This document shows positions 16,301-24,271 of a stretch of DNA of 48,682 bases, one piece after another (position 1 is the first letter of the stretch; the number at the start of each line of letters is the position of its first letter). Both the position numbers and the translations under genes were made by a program. This stretch comes from Actinoplanes sp. NBRC 103695 (GTDB lineage Bacteria; Actinomycetota; Actinomycetes; Mycobacteriales; Micromonosporaceae), in the NCBI RefSeq assembly GCF_030269485.1, contig NZ_BSTL01000046.1, forward strand, positions 1-48,682, in the 5' to 3' direction. Below the pieces are notes generated by a model. It was not told the DNA's origin and made no database searches. It worked only from the letters and a program-made list of their open reading frames with translations.

Positions 16301-17275
16301 GGCGGTCTCGTCGGCGGCGGTGACCGGCCTGCCCTGGGCGAGGCTGGCCGGCTTCGCCACCGGTGCGTACTCGGGAACGGCCGCCCAGCCGGTCGCGTCG
16401 AACGACGCGGTGTCCCACCCGGCGATCTGCTTGCGGGCGTCCCAGGTCTCGCCGTAGTAGAAGTCCGCGCGGACGACCGGACCGGCCGCGCTGCGCCAGG
16501 AGCCGTCGGTGCCGATCACGGCCCGGGATCCGTCGGCGTAGGTGAGCGAGAGCTGGGCGAGGAAGGTCGGCGCGGCGTTGAACTGGCCCTGGCTCGCCAT
16601 CACGCCGAGCGCGTTCGAGCCGGGCCGGATCTGGCCGGTGACGTCGAAGGAACGGTAGAGGACCCGCTTGGCGTAGTCGGTGACGGACGAGTCCAGCAAC
16701 CGCCCGGGCTCGACGACGGCGCCGTTGAGGTGCGGCTCGGCCAGGCCCTGCGCGGCGAGGTAGAGCCGGGCGCGGGCGACCCTCTTGCCGACCTCGAACG
16801 TGCGGCGGGCCAGGGCGCCGTCGGGAACCCGCAGCCAGGAGGCCGACCAGTCGCCCACCGTCATCGGCCCGACGTCGAAGCGCTGCCGCGTCGACCACGG
16901 TGACGCCTGTCCCCGGCTGTTCCAGGTGCGCACGGTCCAGGAGTAGGTGTGGTCGGCGAGCAGCGCGGGTCCGGCGTACGCGACACCGGCCGAGGCGTCC
17001 GAGGCGACGCGGCCGGAATCCCAGACCGTGCCGTGGTCGGAGACCTTGATCTGGTACGCGCTCTGCGCCTCGCCGCGCCGGGAGTCCCGGGGCGCCCAGG
17101 ACAGGGCGGGATGCGGCGAGTCCACCAGGGCGCCGGTGGCCTGCCCGGCCACCTTCAGGGCGTTCGGGGCGGCCGCGGTGCTCGCGGGCGCCGCGGCTGC
17201 GGGTGCCGGCCACGCAAGCATGGCAAGAGCGGAGAGCGCGGCCAGTGCAGCATGGGCGGGGACCGGACGTTTCAC
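13337..17275 (-). CDS. Secreted alpha-L-rhamnosidase (GH78) with discoidin-type modules
   Basis: The 1312-aa precursor has a Sec signal peptide (KRPVPAHAALAALSALAMLA, then PAPAAAA). An N-terminal beta-sandwich follows, then the GH78 N-domain, and an inserted F5/8 type C (discoidin) domain near residues 335-470 with WVQADLGASQAVKSITLFPA. The (alpha/alpha)6 catalytic barrel carries DCPTREKRGWLGDAGDTEAE (acid residues), SWGDDW and GTIWEKW. The last 300 residues are a NEW3-like beta domain and a second discoidin-type domain. It releases rhamnose from plant or microbial polysaccharides outside the cell. The GTG start overlaps the stop of the upstream glycosidase, so translation is coupled. Confidence 0.88.
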   Translation of the reverse strand: MKRPVPAHAALAALSALAMLAWPAPAAAAPASTAAAPNALKVAGQATGALVDSPHPALSWAPRDSRRGEAQSAYQIKVSDHGTVWDSGRVASDASAGVAYAGPALLADHTYSWTVRTWNSRGQASPWSTRQRFDVGPMTVGDWSASWLRVPDGALARRTFEVGKRVARARLYLAAQGLAEPHLNGAVVEPGRLLDSSVTDYAKRVLYRSFDVTGQIRPGSNALGVMASQGQFNAAPTFLAQLSLTYADGSRAVIGTDGSWRSAAGPVVRADFYYGETWDARKQIAGWDTASFDATGWAAVPEYAPVAKPASLAQGRPVTAADETACCGWSRAALVDGIDRSVEGSQGYHSATAATADSTKWVQADLGASQAVKSITLFPARPTNDPAGDFPGAGFPVRYTVRISDDADFTNARTLVDRTDADQPNPGTAPVAIPVDGQGRYVRVTATKLPCRDTSCTFRLAELGVFGANPALTFGLTRLEADISPPTRIISTLEPVKATTPAAGVQVYDFGQNYSGQVTLRAAAPAGTTAVITKGELLDNAGRVTTKNISFNDAEPARQQDRYIFDGSGAQSWMPRFNYAGFRYAEVTGLPAGTELTVTASVIHTDVAPAGKFSTSDPLLNRIQDALVRTQLNNLQGMPLDCPTREKRGWLGDAGDTEAEAMANLDMQSLYAKWLGDIRTSANSNGSIPSIAPDQGEGDRWFTDPAWATAYPQIVWDSYQQYGDPTVLRDNYDAVKRWVDYLATISDSRHIVRNAPGSWGDDWLSTVSTPHVYFQTLFYLLDSRRLADMAAVLGHADDAANYRRLADEITAGFTAEYFDPATDTYAPGTQLAYAMPLAIGIVPAGHEQAVLRKLIQDIVARGNHVTTGFVGTVFVYQALGRYDRNDIALALSQRTDFPSFGYMLANGPGTIWEKWTNSSAPDGTSSKDHIGLAGSIGQWYYEQLAGIRRESAGWRTLTLAPSVVGDLTRVNGSQDTVRGKVVSSWSRSGSTLTYHAVVPVGSTAAIELPLLGGAGSTVREGGRVIWRAGRPAGTVPALTVGEVAGGVSGGVLEMTAGSGDYTFTVTAPGTPVTALAVASAGDDPSPITAGDSGDVTVLVEGSSTGGGKARLSAEVPAGWTAEPVPAAIPLRPSTTATLASLRLTVPAGTPGGAYPVTVTAKAPDGTRATTTVTVIVFGAWPAGTTVAASSHHEPNIVDGATRTYVPENAVDANPATFWNDNTENQYPDTLTVTAAAPVPLTGVGLGSHSDGVPTSFEVQTWDGATWTTQATITGNTARNRWIPFRAPVTTTRVRVVVNGSQNLWSRIAELAP

Positions 17276-19983
17276 GGGGTTACCTCGGCAATCCGGCTGA
17301 AGGCGCCGTTCTGGGACTGGGAGCCGGTGACGACGATGCGCACCTGGCTGGTCGTGACCGTGTCGAAGGGGATCCAGCGGTACAGGGCAACGTTGCCGGT
17401 CACCGCGGCACGGGTGGTCCAGGTGGTGCCGTCCCACGTCTGCACGGTGAAGTCGGTCGGCACGCCGTCGACCAGGGAGGCCAAGCCGACCCCGTGCAGT
17501 CGCACCGGCTCGGGGGCGGTGACGGTGAGTGTGTCCGGGTAGCCGCCGGACGTGTCGTCGTTCCAGAAGGTGGCCAGGTTGCGGTCGATCGCGTTGCCCG
17601 GCCCGTAGGTGCGGGTCTCTCCGTTGTGGACGTTCGGCGCGTGGAAGCTGGACGCGGTCGCGGTGGCGCCGGCCGGCCAGGTCCCGAAGACGAGCAGCGG
17701 CACGGTGGTGCTCGCGGTCCTCCCGGCGCCGGTCGCGGTGACCGTGACGGACGCCGTACCCCCGAGGGTGTCGGCCGGCGGCTGAACGCCCACCTGGACC
17801 ACCGTGCTGCCGGGGCCGTCGCGGGTGTCGATGGCGAACGGGGCCGGGGTGACGGTCCAGCCCTCCGGCGCCGTCGCGGTCGCCGTGCCGCTGACGACAC
17901 GGTCGCCGGTGGCGCTGACGGTCACCGGGACCGACAGCCGCTGCCCGGCGGTCACCGGGGTGGTCCCGGCCGAGGTCACCGCGGCGGCCAGCGTCTCGGG
18001 GACGTTGTTGACGGCGGTGCTGACGACGGTCGCCCGCCGCGGGGTGCCGGTGAGCACGACGTAACCGTTCTCCAGGCGGGCGCCGAAGGCGTGGCCTTTG
18101 CGCCCGTCCCAGGCGAGCCGGCCGTTGACGGTGACGTTCGTGCGGGCGCCGAACGTCGGGACGTCGACCCGGGTGACGGCCCCGGCGGGCGCGTCGACAT
18201 CGGCGGTGAACGTCCGGCTGGGCTTGTCATGCCGCCAGGCCAGCCCGATGTCGCCGTACGGCGTCCGCAGCGAGCCCTCGGCGTTCCTCAGGTCGCCGGG
18301 CGCGGGGTGGATCACGTAACCCCCGTCCACGGTGGTCGGCCGGACACCGAGGACGTAGAAGGTCAGCGCCGAGGTCGGCCCGGTGGCCCAGCCGTGCGCG
18401 GCGCTCATGTACGCCCCGCCGTAGCCGAACCGCCCGTCCGCCAGGTAGCCCTCCCAGAACGTGCTGCCGGTGCCGAGCGGCGAGTTCAGCATGTAGCCCC
18501 ACTCGCGGCGGATCAGCTCCAGCGCCCGGGTGGCGTCGCCGGCGACCAGGTGGGCCTGCACCTCCAGCGATCCGGGGAAGGTGGAGATCTGCCCGCCGTT
18601 CTCCGGGGTCGTCGCGCCGTAGGTGTTCCAGTTGGTGGTGAGCGCGGCGCTGACCCGCGCGGCCCGGCCGGCGGGCGCGAGGCCGTACCAGACGGCCAGG
18701 GCGTTGCCGTCCTGCGGATGCAGGTCGCTGTCCGGGTTGTCGCGATATTGGCCGGCGGCCTCATCCCACAGGACGTCGTTCACCGCCCTCCTCAGCCTGC
18801 CCGCCGCGGTGGTCCAGGTGGTGGCAAGAGCAACTTCTCCGCGTACGGCCGCAAGCTCCGCGCCCGTCACCAACGTCTGGTGGAGCAGGGCGTTGGCGGC
18901 GATGTTCTTGCCGCCCTGGTTGCCGCGCGCCCAGTCGGCGGTGCCGCGCACGGTGAGCAGCCCGTCGTCCCCGACCTGGGCCAGGATGTAGCCGACCGCG
19001 CGCAGGTAGCCGGCCCACTCGGTGTCGAGCCAGGGCCGGTCGTGGGTGTACTGGTAGTAGGTGGCGGTGCCGATCAGCGACCACAGGTGGTAGGTGTCGG
19101 AGCCGTAGAAATTGACCTGCGGTCCGGCGTACGGCAACTGACCCGCCGCGGTCTGGTGGTCGTACAGGGTGGTCAGGGCGTTGCGGGTCGGGACCAGGTC
19201 ACCCAGCGACGCGAAGGCGGTGGGTACCGAGACGCCGAGGTCGCCGGGCCACACCGTACGGTCGCGTTTGGCGCCGTCGACCAGGATCTCGCTCCCGGCG
19301 CCGACCGTGGCGCTGTTGTCCCAGCCGGTGGCCGGCGGTCCCCAGACCCGGCCGGTGTCCGGCGCGATCGTGTTGGTCTGCACCGTGTACGCCCCGGCAT
19401 ACCAGATCTTGTTGAGCAGCGGGTCGCTGGAGTGGAAGTGGTTGGCGTAGTCGCGCAGGTCGCCCATCGACGGCGTGAACGAGATCTCCAGCGACACCCG
19501 GTTGAGGAAGATCGACCCGGCCGACTCCGCGAACAGCGTCAGGTACCGGAAGCCGCCGCGCAGCGACGCTCGCGGCATCGTCCAGGTCCCGCCCGGTGTG
19601 ACGTCGGTGTGCAGCGACAGGTCGGCGCCGCCGCCGCCGTTGCTGGCGTCGCTGGTGGTGCCGACGTACTGCGAGGACTCGGTGAAGGCGAGGCCGAGCC
19701 GCTGACCCGCGTCACCGCCCGTGCCGAAGCGCAGGGTGACCAGCCCGCCGACCTCCCGGCCGAAGTCGTAGGTGATCGAGGAACCCGCACCGGTGAGCAC
19801 TGCCGCACCGGGACGTTGCTGCAGCACGGTGCCGGTGGTCCGGAACACCTGCTTCGGCGTGACCGTGCGGCCGGCGGGAGCGAAGTTGTTGTGCTCCCAC
19901 GGGCGTGCCGGATCCGCGGCGGCGGGGGTGGCAGTTGCCGCCAGGACGACGGTGACGATCGCGGTGGCGCTACGGATCCGCAT
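17272..19983 (-). CDS. Secreted GH78-like glycosidase with C-terminal discoidin-type domain
   Basis: The 903-aa precursor has a signal peptide (MRIRSATAIVTVVLAATATP, AAADPA). It then has a beta-sandwich (ITYDFGREVGGLVTLRFG), an alpha-toroid (SSDPLLNKIWYAGAYTVQTN, DRTVWPGDLGVSVPTAF, STFWEGYLADGRFGYGG) and a GH78-type C-terminal beta domain. A NEW3-like domain and a discoidin-type domain (ATASSFHAPNVHNGETRTYG) close the protein. The last 270 residues closely resemble the end of the downstream rhamnosidase, so the two share a duplicated module. Substrate is probably a rhamnoside, but the acid residues are not certain. The operon promoter carries a LacI-type box. Confidence 0.8.
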   Translation of the reverse strand: MRIRSATAIVTVVLAATATPAAADPARPWEHNNFAPAGRTVTPKQVFRTTGTVLQQRPGAAVLTGAGSSITYDFGREVGGLVTLRFGTGGDAGQRLGLAFTESSQYVGTTSDASNGGGGADLSLHTDVTPGGTWTMPRASLRGGFRYLTLFAESAGSIFLNRVSLEISFTPSMGDLRDYANHFHSSDPLLNKIWYAGAYTVQTNTIAPDTGRVWGPPATGWDNSATVGAGSEILVDGAKRDRTVWPGDLGVSVPTAFASLGDLVPTRNALTTLYDHQTAAGQLPYAGPQVNFYGSDTYHLWSLIGTATYYQYTHDRPWLDTEWAGYLRAVGYILAQVGDDGLLTVRGTADWARGNQGGKNIAANALLHQTLVTGAELAAVRGEVALATTWTTAAGRLRRAVNDVLWDEAAGQYRDNPDSDLHPQDGNALAVWYGLAPAGRAARVSAALTTNWNTYGATTPENGGQISTFPGSLEVQAHLVAGDATRALELIRREWGYMLNSPLGTGSTFWEGYLADGRFGYGGAYMSAAHGWATGPTSALTFYVLGVRPTTVDGGYVIHPAPGDLRNAEGSLRTPYGDIGLAWRHDKPSRTFTADVDAPAGAVTRVDVPTFGARTNVTVNGRLAWDGRKGHAFGARLENGYVVLTGTPRRATVVSTAVNNVPETLAAAVTSAGTTPVTAGQRLSVPVTVSATGDRVVSGTATATAPEGWTVTPAPFAIDTRDGPGSTVVQVGVQPPADTLGGTASVTVTATGAGRTASTTVPLLVFGTWPAGATATASSFHAPNVHNGETRTYGPGNAIDRNLATFWNDDTSGGYPDTLTVTAPEPVRLHGVGLASLVDGVPTDFTVQTWDGTTWTTRAAVTGNVALYRWIPFDTVTTSQVRIVVTGSQSQNGAFSRIAEVTP

Positions 19984-20012
19984 TTCCTGAACCTAGGAGC
20001 GCGCTTTCCGAG

Positions 20013-20025
20013 TTGCAACGTTTCA
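20013..20025 (-). promoter_or_regulatory. LacI-family operator-like site before the glycosidase operon
   Basis: On the minus strand TGAAACGTTGCAA (20013-20025) fits the LacI/GalR pattern TGAAACGTTTCA with one mismatch. It lies about 30 bases before the ATG of the first glycosidase, a typical repressor position. The matching box near 13284 supports shared sugar control. Confidence 0.6.
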
Positions 20026-20162
20026 CTGTGGCCGATCCCGGCCATGCTCAGGCCCAGCCCCCAGGTAGCCACGCCTTCGCGGCGGCGGGCGCCGTCGAGC
20101 GAGGTCCCGCCGGCTGGCAACGCGCGGCCCAGCCGGCGCGCTGACCCCCGACCGGCGACGTC

Positions 20163-20951
20163 CTACCGGTCCGGATCCCACTCCACGAGCTGGTCGAAGA
20201 TGCCTCGGTTGCCGGCGAGCCGCAGGGAGTCCAGCGGGATCCGGCCGTAGAGGGCGAGGACCAGGTCATGGGCCGAGCCCTGGGCGGAGGCGTCGGCGGC
20301 TTCCGGTTCTTCGCCGGCGGCGGTTCCGGGCGCGGGCAGGCGCGCGAACCGTGCACCGTCGCCGTCGACCCGGTTGCGCCAGGAGCGGCCCTCGGTGACG
20401 TGGTAATCGACGGCGGCGGGCTCGTGCGGCCAGGCGACCGTGGTGGTGCAGAAGGTGGACAGGAACTCCTCGACACCGTCGACCGCCACCTCGTCCGGCA
20501 GCTGCCGCGGCGCGCCCACGGTCAGCTGGGCGTCGTAGGTGTGCACCGCGATCTCGTGAAGCTGGCGCCGGGCCACGGCGGCGCAGGTCCGCGGCGACTG
20601 CGACTTACCCCACCACGTCCAGCACCCGCGGTCCGGGCCGGCCTCCCGCAGCGCGTCCAGCAGCTGATCCGTCGACGCGCTCAGCCAGTCCAGCAGCGCC
20701 TCGCGCTCCTTCGGAGCGTCCGGTTCGCCCTGTGGCGCGGCCTTGGCCGTGGCGTCCGGCCCGGCGGCGACGGTGGCGGCCCAGGCGCGGCGCCCCTCGC
20801 CCACATGCCGTGCCAGGTCGAACAGAGTCCACTCCGGGCAGGTCGGCACCTGCACGTCGAGGCTGGTCGCGGAGGCGACCGCGGCGCGGAAGGCGGTCGA
20901 ACGTTCGTCGATCAGCCGCAGCAGGCCGGGGAACTCCACAGTTTTCTGCAC
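20163..20951 (-). CDS. Maleylpyruvate isomerase-family, mycothiol-dependent (DinB-like) protein
   Basis: The 262-aa protein has the actinobacterial MDMPI N-domain: VPTCPEWTLFDLARHVGEGRRAW contains the conserved CPEW segment and metal-ligand histidine, and RRQLHEIAVHTYDAQLTVG adds the two later histidines. A C-terminal MDMPI-C domain ends with YGRIPLDSLRLAGNRGIFDQLVEW. Members bind zinc and use mycothiol in isomerase or transferase reactions. No substrate is suggested here. It is divergent from the thioesterase gene and probably marks the outer edge of the biosynthetic cluster. Confidence 0.85.
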   Translation of the reverse strand: MQKTVEFPGLLRLIDERSTAFRAAVASATSLDVQVPTCPEWTLFDLARHVGEGRRAWAATVAAGPDATAKAAPQGEPDAPKEREALLDWLSASTDQLLDALREAGPDRGCWTWWGKSQSPRTCAAVARRQLHEIAVHTYDAQLTVGAPRQLPDEVAVDGVEEFLSTFCTTTVAWPHEPAAVDYHVTEGRSWRNRVDGDGARFARLPAPGTAAGEEPEAADASAQGSAHDLVLALYGRIPLDSLRLAGNRGIFDQLVEWDPDR

Positions 20952-21072
20952 GCCGGCTGTCTACCACCGGGCACCCCCGAGCCGCCAGCGAATTCCTCGC
21001 GCCCCGGGGTTCCCGTCGGCCGGGGGAGTCCTGGCACCTCACCACCCAGCACGACACGGGGCGTGGGTAACT

Positions 21073-21087
21073 GGTGGTGGCGCCACC
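21073..21087 (+). promoter_or_regulatory. Weak member of the GGTGGTG/CACCACC box family, upstream of the thioesterase
   Basis: GGTGGTGGCGCCACC contains the perfect 12-bp palindrome GGTGGCGCCACC. It lies 52 bases before the thioesterase ATG. It resembles the left part of the cluster boxes (GGTGGTGGC) but has a shortened centre and lacks the companion GGAAGTGTCTCCC element. Confidence 0.35.
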
Positions 21088-21138
21088 CGGACGGACACAC
21101 ACTCTCTCCCTTCCGGCGTCGGCGGCAGACTGGTGGCC

Positions 21139-21954
21139 ATGGCCCACACGTCGCGGTACATCGCGGAAGGCGCGGCCGGCGGCACGACCGCGGGTATGGC
21201 CCAGCGTGTCGTACGCGGTGAGACCGCCCCGCTGCGCCTGTTCTGCTTTCACCATGCGGGCGGCAGTGCCTGGTCCTTCGCGGGCTGGGGACACCGGCTC
21301 GGGCGCGAGATCGAAGTGGTGCCGGTGTCTCTTCCCCCGCGGTCGGTGTCCGTACCGGGCCCCGACGGATCCGTCAGCACGATGGGCGACCTGGTCCGGG
21401 AGGTTGCACAACGGTTTGCTCCGGCCCTCGACGAGCCCTACGCCTTCTACGGCCACAGCATGGGTTCGCTGGTCGCCTTCGGGGTGGCCCAGCGGTGGCT
21501 CGCCGCCGGCCGCCGGCCGCCCGTCTGCTTCGTGGCCGGGGCACACCGCGCACCACATCTGCCGGCCCCCGAGCTGACCATGGACCTGTCGGATACCGCC
21601 ACCCTGGAGTTGCTGCTGGGCCTGGGCGGAGCCGGTCGGCTGTTGCGGGAGAACCCCCGGCGGATGCGGGCCGTGGTGGACCGGCTCCGTCAGGATCTGC
21701 TCGTCAGCGCCACCTACCGGTACCCGGCAGAGGGACACCGGCCGCTGCCCTGTCCGGTCCACGTGCTCCACGGCCGCGACGACCCGCTGGTTCCCGCTGC
21801 TCACGCGGCAGCCTGGAACCGCCATGCGGCGGGATCCTTCGCGCTGCGTGTCATGCCCGGCGGCCACTTCTTCCACAAAGAACAGAAGGAACTGTTCTTC
21901 GCGGAGTTGAGGCGGGCGCTGAGTTCACGCTTCCGTGACCCGTCCGAGGTGTGA
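21139..21954 (+). CDS. Type II thioesterase
   Basis: The 271-aa alpha/beta-hydrolase has the type II thioesterase pattern LFCFHHAGGSAWSF, nucleophile serine 107 in YGHSMGS, aspartate 215 in HGRDDPLVP and histidine 243 in PGGHFFH. Such enzymes remove wrong or stalled acyl groups from carrier proteins, and sometimes release the product. Here the only carrier protein is the lone ACP at 36970. Start ATG 21139 gives a 25-residue leader before the conserved core; ATG 21196 is an alternative. It is the first gene of the cluster and is followed 47 bases later by a regulator gene. Confidence 0.9.
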   Translation: MAHTSRYIAEGAAGGTTAGMAQRVVRGETAPLRLFCFHHAGGSAWSFAGWGHRLGREIEVVPVSLPPRSVSVPGPDGSVSTMGDLVREVAQRFAPALDEPYAFYGHSMGSLVAFGVAQRWLAAGRRPPVCFVAGAHRAPHLPAPELTMDLSDTATLELLLGLGGAGRLLRENPRRMRAVVDRLRQDLLVSATYRYPAEGHRPLPCPVHVLHGRDDPLVPAAHAAAWNRHAAGSFALRVMPGGHFFHKEQKELFFAELRRALSSRFRDPSEV

Positions 21955-22001
21955 TTATCGCCGCTGACAGCGCGTGTTCGACCCGCCTACCTTCAGTTGA
22001 C

Positions 22002-22829
22002 ATGGACGATCCGACCTCCCTGTCCGGCAGCCAGAAGAAGCGGCGCATCGAGCTCACGCACTTCTTGCGCAGGCGCCGCGCCGAGCTTTCCCCCGCCGAC
22101 GTCGGAATGCGGTCCGCGGGCGGTCGCACCCGGGCGGGTCTGCGCCGGGAGGAGGTCGCCGTCCTGGCCGGGGTGAGCGCGTCCTGGTACGCGTGGCTGG
22201 AGCAGGGCCGCCCCATCAGGGTCTCGGACAAGATCCTGGACGCGATCAGCCACGCGCTGCGCCTCACCGAGCGGGAACGCGTCCACCTGTACCGGCTCGC
22301 CGAAGCCAACCCTCCGCTGCCGACGCCGGGTGTGGGCCCGTCGGACACCGAATTCTTCCAGCGGATGGTCGACACCCAGCTGCTGGGGCCGGCGTGCGTC
22401 ATCGACCGGTACTGGGACGTCCTCGCGGCCAACGAACCGGCCGCCGGGATGCTGCATCTGGGCCAGGACGGCAACGAGAACTTCCTGGCCGGTCTGTTCA
22501 CGGGATCCCACGGACGCCAGTACGTCGATCTGCCCCGGGTGGCCCGCCGGATGACCGCCCGCTTCCGCCTCCAGACGTCCTACTTCGCCGACGATCAGCG
22601 GTACGAGCAGATGGCCGACCGGCTCGCCGCGGACAGCCCGCGGTTCGCCGAGTTGTGGGGCCGTCACGAGGTCGAGGAGTTCGTGCCCACGACCGTCGAG
22701 CTGAACCGTCCCGGCCAGGACCCGGTGCCCTTCACCCTGTTCACGATGGACCTTGACGAAGCCTCCTCCGTCCGGCTGCTGGTGTATCTGCCGCCGGGAG
22801 CCACCGTCCCGCAGCCGGTCTGGAACTAG
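22002..22829 (+). CDS. MmyB-type XRE transcriptional regulator (copy 1)
   Basis: The 275-aa protein has an N-terminal XRE helix-turn-helix (TRAGLRREEVAVLAGVSASW, then YAWLEQGR) and a C-terminal PAS-like MmyB ligand domain (CVIDRYWDVLAANEPAAGML, RFAELWGRHEVEEF, FTLFTMDLDEASSVRLLVYL). The family is named after the methylenomycin activator MmyB. Start ATG 22002 was chosen because residues from MDDP match the family start. It lies between the thioesterase and KAS III genes, same strand. Confidence 0.92.
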   Translation: MDDPTSLSGSQKKRRIELTHFLRRRRAELSPADVGMRSAGGRTRAGLRREEVAVLAGVSASWYAWLEQGRPIRVSDKILDAISHALRLTERERVHLYRLAEANPPLPTPGVGPSDTEFFQRMVDTQLLGPACVIDRYWDVLAANEPAAGMLHLGQDGNENFLAGLFTGSHGRQYVDLPRVARRMTARFRLQTSYFADDQRYEQMADRLAADSPRFAELWGRHEVEEFVPTTVELNRPGQDPVPFTLFTMDLDEASSVRLLVYLPPGATVPQPVWN

Positions 22830-23157
22830 CCTCTCCCGGATCTCCCCGGATCGGGTTCGCCCTCGCCCGGGAACGTGGTGTTCCCGCCACCACCGGGGCC
22901 AGTCACAGCGTCAGCACGGTCTGGCAGGGCGATGTCCGGACGCTCGATAATCGTCGTACGCCTCGGTGCGTCCTCGCGAAGGGGCCGCATCAGCGCCGTT
23001 CCCACGTACCGGCCACGCGTGTCGTCCCTCGCCCCGTCCCGACCGGAGGGGCGGCACTTTCCGACGAGTCCGGCCACGACGACCGGCACCGGCAATCAGG
23101 GAGGCCCCCCTTGGTATTCGCGCTGTGGGACGAACTTCCGGCGAAGGAGGCGGCGGC
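22830..23157. other. Long intergenic region before the KAS III gene
   Basis: No gene is supported in these 328 bases. The stretch contains the box-like inverted repeat at 22875-22893 and a good ribosome site just before 23158. Its length suggests that the KAS III gene has its own promoter rather than being read through from the regulator. Confidence 0.45.
22875..22893 (+). promoter_or_regulatory. Weak member of the GTGGTG/CACCAC box family, upstream of KAS III
   Basis: GTGGTGTTCCCGCCACCAC has 6-bp arms spaced by 7 bases; the strong boxes have 4. The left part GTGGTGTTC equals the methyltransferase box exactly. The companion GGGAGACACTTCC element is absent. Confidence 0.4.
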
Positions 23158-24168
23158 ATGAGCAGGGCCGCGGTCCTCGCCGGACTCGGGACGTACGTGC
23201 CGCCCCGCGTCGTCACGAACGACGATCTCTCCCGGGACATGGACACCTCTGACGAGTGGATCCGCTCACGCACCGGCATCGCCCAGCGGCACTGGGCCCA
23301 ACCCGGCACCGCCACCGGTGACCTGGCGGTCGAGGCGGGCGAGCGGGCGCTGAAGTCGGCCGGCTCCGGCGATGTCGATCTGGTCGTCGTCGCCACGACC
23401 ACACCGGATCATCCCTGCCCGGCGACCGCTCCGGACGTCGCCCACCGGCTGGGCCTGAACGCGGTCGCCGCGTACGACATCGCCGCCGTGTGCAGCGGAT
23501 TCGTCTACGCGATGGCGTCCGCGGCGGGCGCCATCGCCGCCGGGATCGCCGAACGCGTGCTGGTCATCGGGGCGGAGACCTACTCCACGATCCTCAACCC
23601 CGCGGACCGCACCACCTCGGTGATCTTCGGTGACGGCGCCGGGGCCGTGGTGCTGCGGGCCGGCGAGCCGTCCGAGCCGGGTGCGCTGCTCGGACACGAC
23701 CTGGGGAGCGACGGCTCGCTGAAGGACCTCATCATCGTCCCGGCCGGCGGCTCACGGCATCCGGCCGGCGCGGCGGCCGAGTCCGGCGCCCGCCCTGCCG
23801 AGACGTACTTCCACATGGAGGGCAAGCCGGTCTTCCGGCACGCCGTGACCCGCATGGCGGCCTCATCCCGGGCCATCCTCGATCGCGCCGGCTGGGCTCC
23901 CGAGTCGGTGGACTGGTTCGTCGGCCACCAGGCGAACGTCCGGATCCTGCACGCCGTCGCCGACCAGCTCGGCATGGCCCGCGGCCGAACAGTCGTCAAC
24001 CTCGACCGCGTCGGCAACACATCGGCGGCCTCCATCCCGCTGGCCCTCGGCGACGCCGCCTCCAGGGGCCTGCTGACGCCCGGCGACCGGGTACTGATGA
24101 GCGCTTTCGGGGGCGGCTTGACGTGGGGCTCCACAGCCCTGGTGTGGCCGCGGATCGTGACCGGCTAG
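23158..24168 (+). CDS. 3-oxoacyl-ACP synthase III-like ketosynthase
   Basis: The 336-aa protein is a FabH/KAS III thiolase-fold enzyme with the full triad: Cys112 in AAVCSGF, His257 in GHQAN and Asn287 in RVGNTSAAS. FabH signatures SDEWIRSRTGI and FGDGAGAVVL are present. It would load an acyl-CoA and condense it with malonyl-ACP to give a beta-ketoacyl-ACP. Some cluster-encoded relatives instead act as O-acyltransferases, but the intact HQAN/GNTS motifs favour condensation. The start has AAGGAGG seven bases before ATG 23158. With the lone ACP it would supply the beta-ketoacyl partner for the AfsA-like protein. Confidence 0.93.
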   Translation: MSRAAVLAGLGTYVPPRVVTNDDLSRDMDTSDEWIRSRTGIAQRHWAQPGTATGDLAVEAGERALKSAGSGDVDLVVVATTTPDHPCPATAPDVAHRLGLNAVAAYDIAAVCSGFVYAMASAAGAIAAGIAERVLVIGAETYSTILNPADRTTSVIFGDGAGAVVLRAGEPSEPGALLGHDLGSDGSLKDLIIVPAGGSRHPAGAAAESGARPAETYFHMEGKPVFRHAVTRMAASSRAILDRAGWAPESVDWFVGHQANVRILHAVADQLGMARGRTVVNLDRVGNTSAASIPLALGDAASRGLLTPGDRVLMSAFGGGLTWGSTALVWPRIVTG

Positions 24169-24180
24169 GCGATTCACCGA

Positions 24181-24214
24181 GGCGGCCGCCGGCACAGGGA
24201 GACCGGCGGCCGCC
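24181..24214 (+). terminator. Hairpin after the KAS III gene
   Basis: GGCGGCCGCCGG (24181-24192) pairs exactly with CCGGCGGCCGCC (24203-24214) across a 10-base loop, starting 12 bases after the stop. No T-run follows. It may terminate or attenuate transcription before the reductase gene. Confidence 0.65.
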
Positions 24215-24271
24215 ATCCATGTCCGGCGGCAGTCCCGCCGTGACCGATCACCAAGGACAAGGAGCTGGACC

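Noticed and set aside
12869..16903. A 1344-aa open frame on the plus strand opposite the rhamnosidase gene
   Set aside because: It is an antisense shadow of a GC-rich gene with strong domain evidence on the minus strand; it has Arg/Gly/Val-rich composition and no domain.
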